This document shows positions 62,717 through 64,000 of a stretch of DNA of 64,000 nt, in pieces. The DNA comes from CALKZN01 sp050633785. Lineage in GTDB: Bacteria; Pseudomonadota; Gammaproteobacteria; Arenicellales; Arenicellaceae. The position numbers and the translations under genes were made by a program. The stretch covers positions 1 through 64,000 of the forward strand of contig JBOEHE010000016.1 of the NCBI GenBank assembly GCA_050633785.1, in the 5' to 3' direction. Under the pieces are notes generated by a model. The model saw only the letters and a program-made list of their open reading frames with translations, was not told the origin of the DNA and searched no databases. The stretch's first letter is position 1, and each line of letters opens with the position of its first letter.

Positions 62717-64000
62717 GCTCTCGGGATTAAAATCTCGACCAGGAGGCCCGGTTGATTGTCTTCAAAGCGCATTTCCATATTGTGCAACTGCAAAATGGCC
62801 GCCACCAATGCCAAGCCTAAGCCGCTGCCCGGTGTGGTTCTGCTGGAATCCACCCGGTAAAAACGCTGCACCACTTTCGGATATTCCGAGTCTGGAATGC
62901 CTGGGCCAGTGTCACTGATGATAATCTTATGCCCTTTGCGGCCGTTCTTTTCCGCCTTCAGACTGATAACACCATTTTTTGGCGTATATTTCACCGCATT
63001 ATCCAGCACATTAGCAATAGCTTGAAACAGCATGTCCCGATCAGCGCTATAAACTATGCTGTCTACGCTGCTGAACACAAATTCCTGGTTTTTTTCTTCC
63101 GTCACTGGTTCATATAATTCTCTGGCATCCTGCAGAATTGACACCAGGTTAATTTCTTTAAAACCTTCTTTGCGCTCACTCGCTTCGATCCGGGCAATTC
63201 TTAATAGAGCGTTAAATGTCTCCAACAGCCGGTCAGCGTCATTAGCAATTTGATTCACCATGACTTCATTATCTTCAACACCCGCCACTTGAATGCGCAA
63301 TTCTTCCAAGCGATTTTTGATTCTCGCCAGAGGTGTTTTCAAATCATGAGCAATATTGTCTGAAACACGGCGCACGTTGTTCATACCCAATTCAATCTGG
63401 TCCAGCATGTTATTCAGATTATTAGCCAACTGGTCAAACTCATCCTGAGTCCCACGTGATTCGATACGTTCCTGGATGTTGCCTTGCATAATTTGTCGGC
63501 TGGTTCGGTTGATGCCATCCAGACGACGCGTAATAGTTCTGCGCATCATTGCTGCGCCCAGAAGAGCTAAGCCCCCCATCATAATCAAGCCCCAGAATAA
63601 GGTCTTGATTAATTGTTTATGCACTCGGTCAAGATCCTCCATGCTTTGCCCGACCAGCAGATAATAACGGTTGCCAATCGCTAAGGCACGGAAACGGGCT
63701 TCGAAGCCATTAGGCGAATCATCTTCGGTATCATGCAGTTTAAAATCCAACCAGCCATCCTTATCAAAAGCAATGCCAGGCCATCGATCTAAATTGCCCA
63801 TCACATGTCGGTAACGATCATCAACCAACAAATAAATAGAGGCGTCACCGGGAGTCTGATTCGAAATACGCTCGGACAAATGCAAACGCAGACTGATAAA
63901 ACCACCTCTTTCGTATTGCTGCTGCAGTGTCGCAATTTCAGCATTAATGGTCTCTTCCTTTTGACGAACCAGATAACCAAATGTCGACCAATAGAAAAAA
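62713..64000 (-). CDS. Sensor histidine kinase, truncated at the right edge
   Basis: The frame is open to the window end (residues WSTFGYLVRQKEE are visible near it), so the start lies outside. A periplasmic sensor is followed by a membrane segment (LFWGLIMMGGLALLGAAMM), a HAMP domain, the phospho-His box AHDLKTPLARIKNR, the N box VLDNAVKYTPKNG, ISDTGPGIP and GSGLGLALV. The paired regulator is presumably upstream, beyond the window. It is unrelated in detail to the kinase at 60069. Confidence 0.93.
   Translation of the reverse strand, partial: FFYWSTFGYLVRQKEETINAEIATLQQQYERGGFISLRLHLSERISNQTPGDASIYLLVDDRYRHVMGNLDRWPGIAFDKDGWLDFKLHDTEDDSPNGFEARFRALAIGNRYYLLVGQSMEDLDRVHKQLIKTLFWGLIMMGGLALLGAAMMRRTITRRLDGINRTSRQIMQGNIQERIESRGTQDEFDQLANNLNNMLDQIELGMNNVRRVSDNIAHDLKTPLARIKNRLEELRIQVAGVEDNEVMVNQIANDADRLLETFNALLRIARIEASERKEGFKEINLVSILQDARELYEPVTEEKNQEFVFSSVDSIVYSADRDMLFQAIANVLDNAVKYTPKNGVISLKAEKNGRKGHKIIISDTGPGIPDSEYPKVVQRFYRVDSSRTTPGSGLGLALVAAILQLHNMEMRFEDNQPGLLVEILIPRA

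Noticed and set aside
1..64000. CRISPR arrays, rRNA genes and insertion sequences
   Set aside because: No regularly spaced repeats, rRNA sequence or transposase were found on reading both strands.

Overview
The window reads as chromosomal DNA of a gammaproteobacterium of moderate GC (by eye mid-40s %), probably free-living and aerobic. The left end has the gammaproteobacterial order birA-coaX-SPOR gene-tRNA-Thr(TGT)-tRNA-Tyr-tRNA-Gly-tRNA-Thr(GGT)-tuf. ppk1 and ppx are convergent, as in pseudomonads. I cannot name a genus from sequence alone.

Layout. 0-5 kb: the tRNA/tuf operon, its birA-coaX-SPOR upstream genes, divergent ispG and a small lipoprotein. 5-12.5 kb: two divergent SLC13-type permeases with RCK_C domains, a Tat-signal protein, small redox and membrane genes, and ATP sulfurylase (sat), suggesting sulfate uptake and activation. 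12.5-16 kb: a compact shikimate operon (DAHP synthase, aroE, aroB, aroQ). 16-21 kb: polyphosphate genes and a diheme cytochrome c broken by two N bases. 21-26 kb: a TetR/DUF1772/NAD(P)-binding module with a 32-bp perfect palindrome, an MltD-like transglycosylase and small envelope proteins. 26-34 kb: a lipid-modification cluster (desaturase, flavin oxidase, DUF1365, two Cfa-type methyltransferases, DUF2878, DUF1295, YceI). 34-40 kb: envelope and stress genes, then an HxlR/Old-Yellow-Enzyme pair.

40.4-44.7 kb is an AT-rich accessory island and the most interesting part. It encodes an AIPR-family protein with a nuclease-like N-terminus, a GHMP-fold homologue of beta-ribofuranosylaminobenzene 5'-phosphate (beta-RFAP) synthase, and, translationally coupled to it, a caspase-like protease fused to a P-loop kinase. 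I infer an undescribed defence or abortive-infection operon. Next to it, 44.5-49.1 kb is bounded by a near-perfect 22-nt direct repeat and holds a 1130-residue membrane-anchored protein with a C-terminal PD-(D/E)xK-like motif, plus a 106-residue orphan.

49-64 kb: a MarR-controlled redox operon (ABM monooxygenase, membrane protein with two CDGSH clusters and a ferredoxin-like segment, cytochrome b561), a NERD/zinc-finger protein, a DUF2157/GDYXXLXY pair, a second TetR/DUF1772 module with tandem operators, a TSUP transporter, a DUF533 protein, an Nmad2-like protein, a cupin, a response regulator/histidine kinase pair, a BPSL0067-like lipoprotein and a truncated second histidine kinase.

Recurring theme: four divergent regulator/target pairs (two TetR, one HxlR, one MarR) each have clear inverted-repeat operators between the genes. 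No CRISPR array, rRNA, insertion sequence or integrase was seen.
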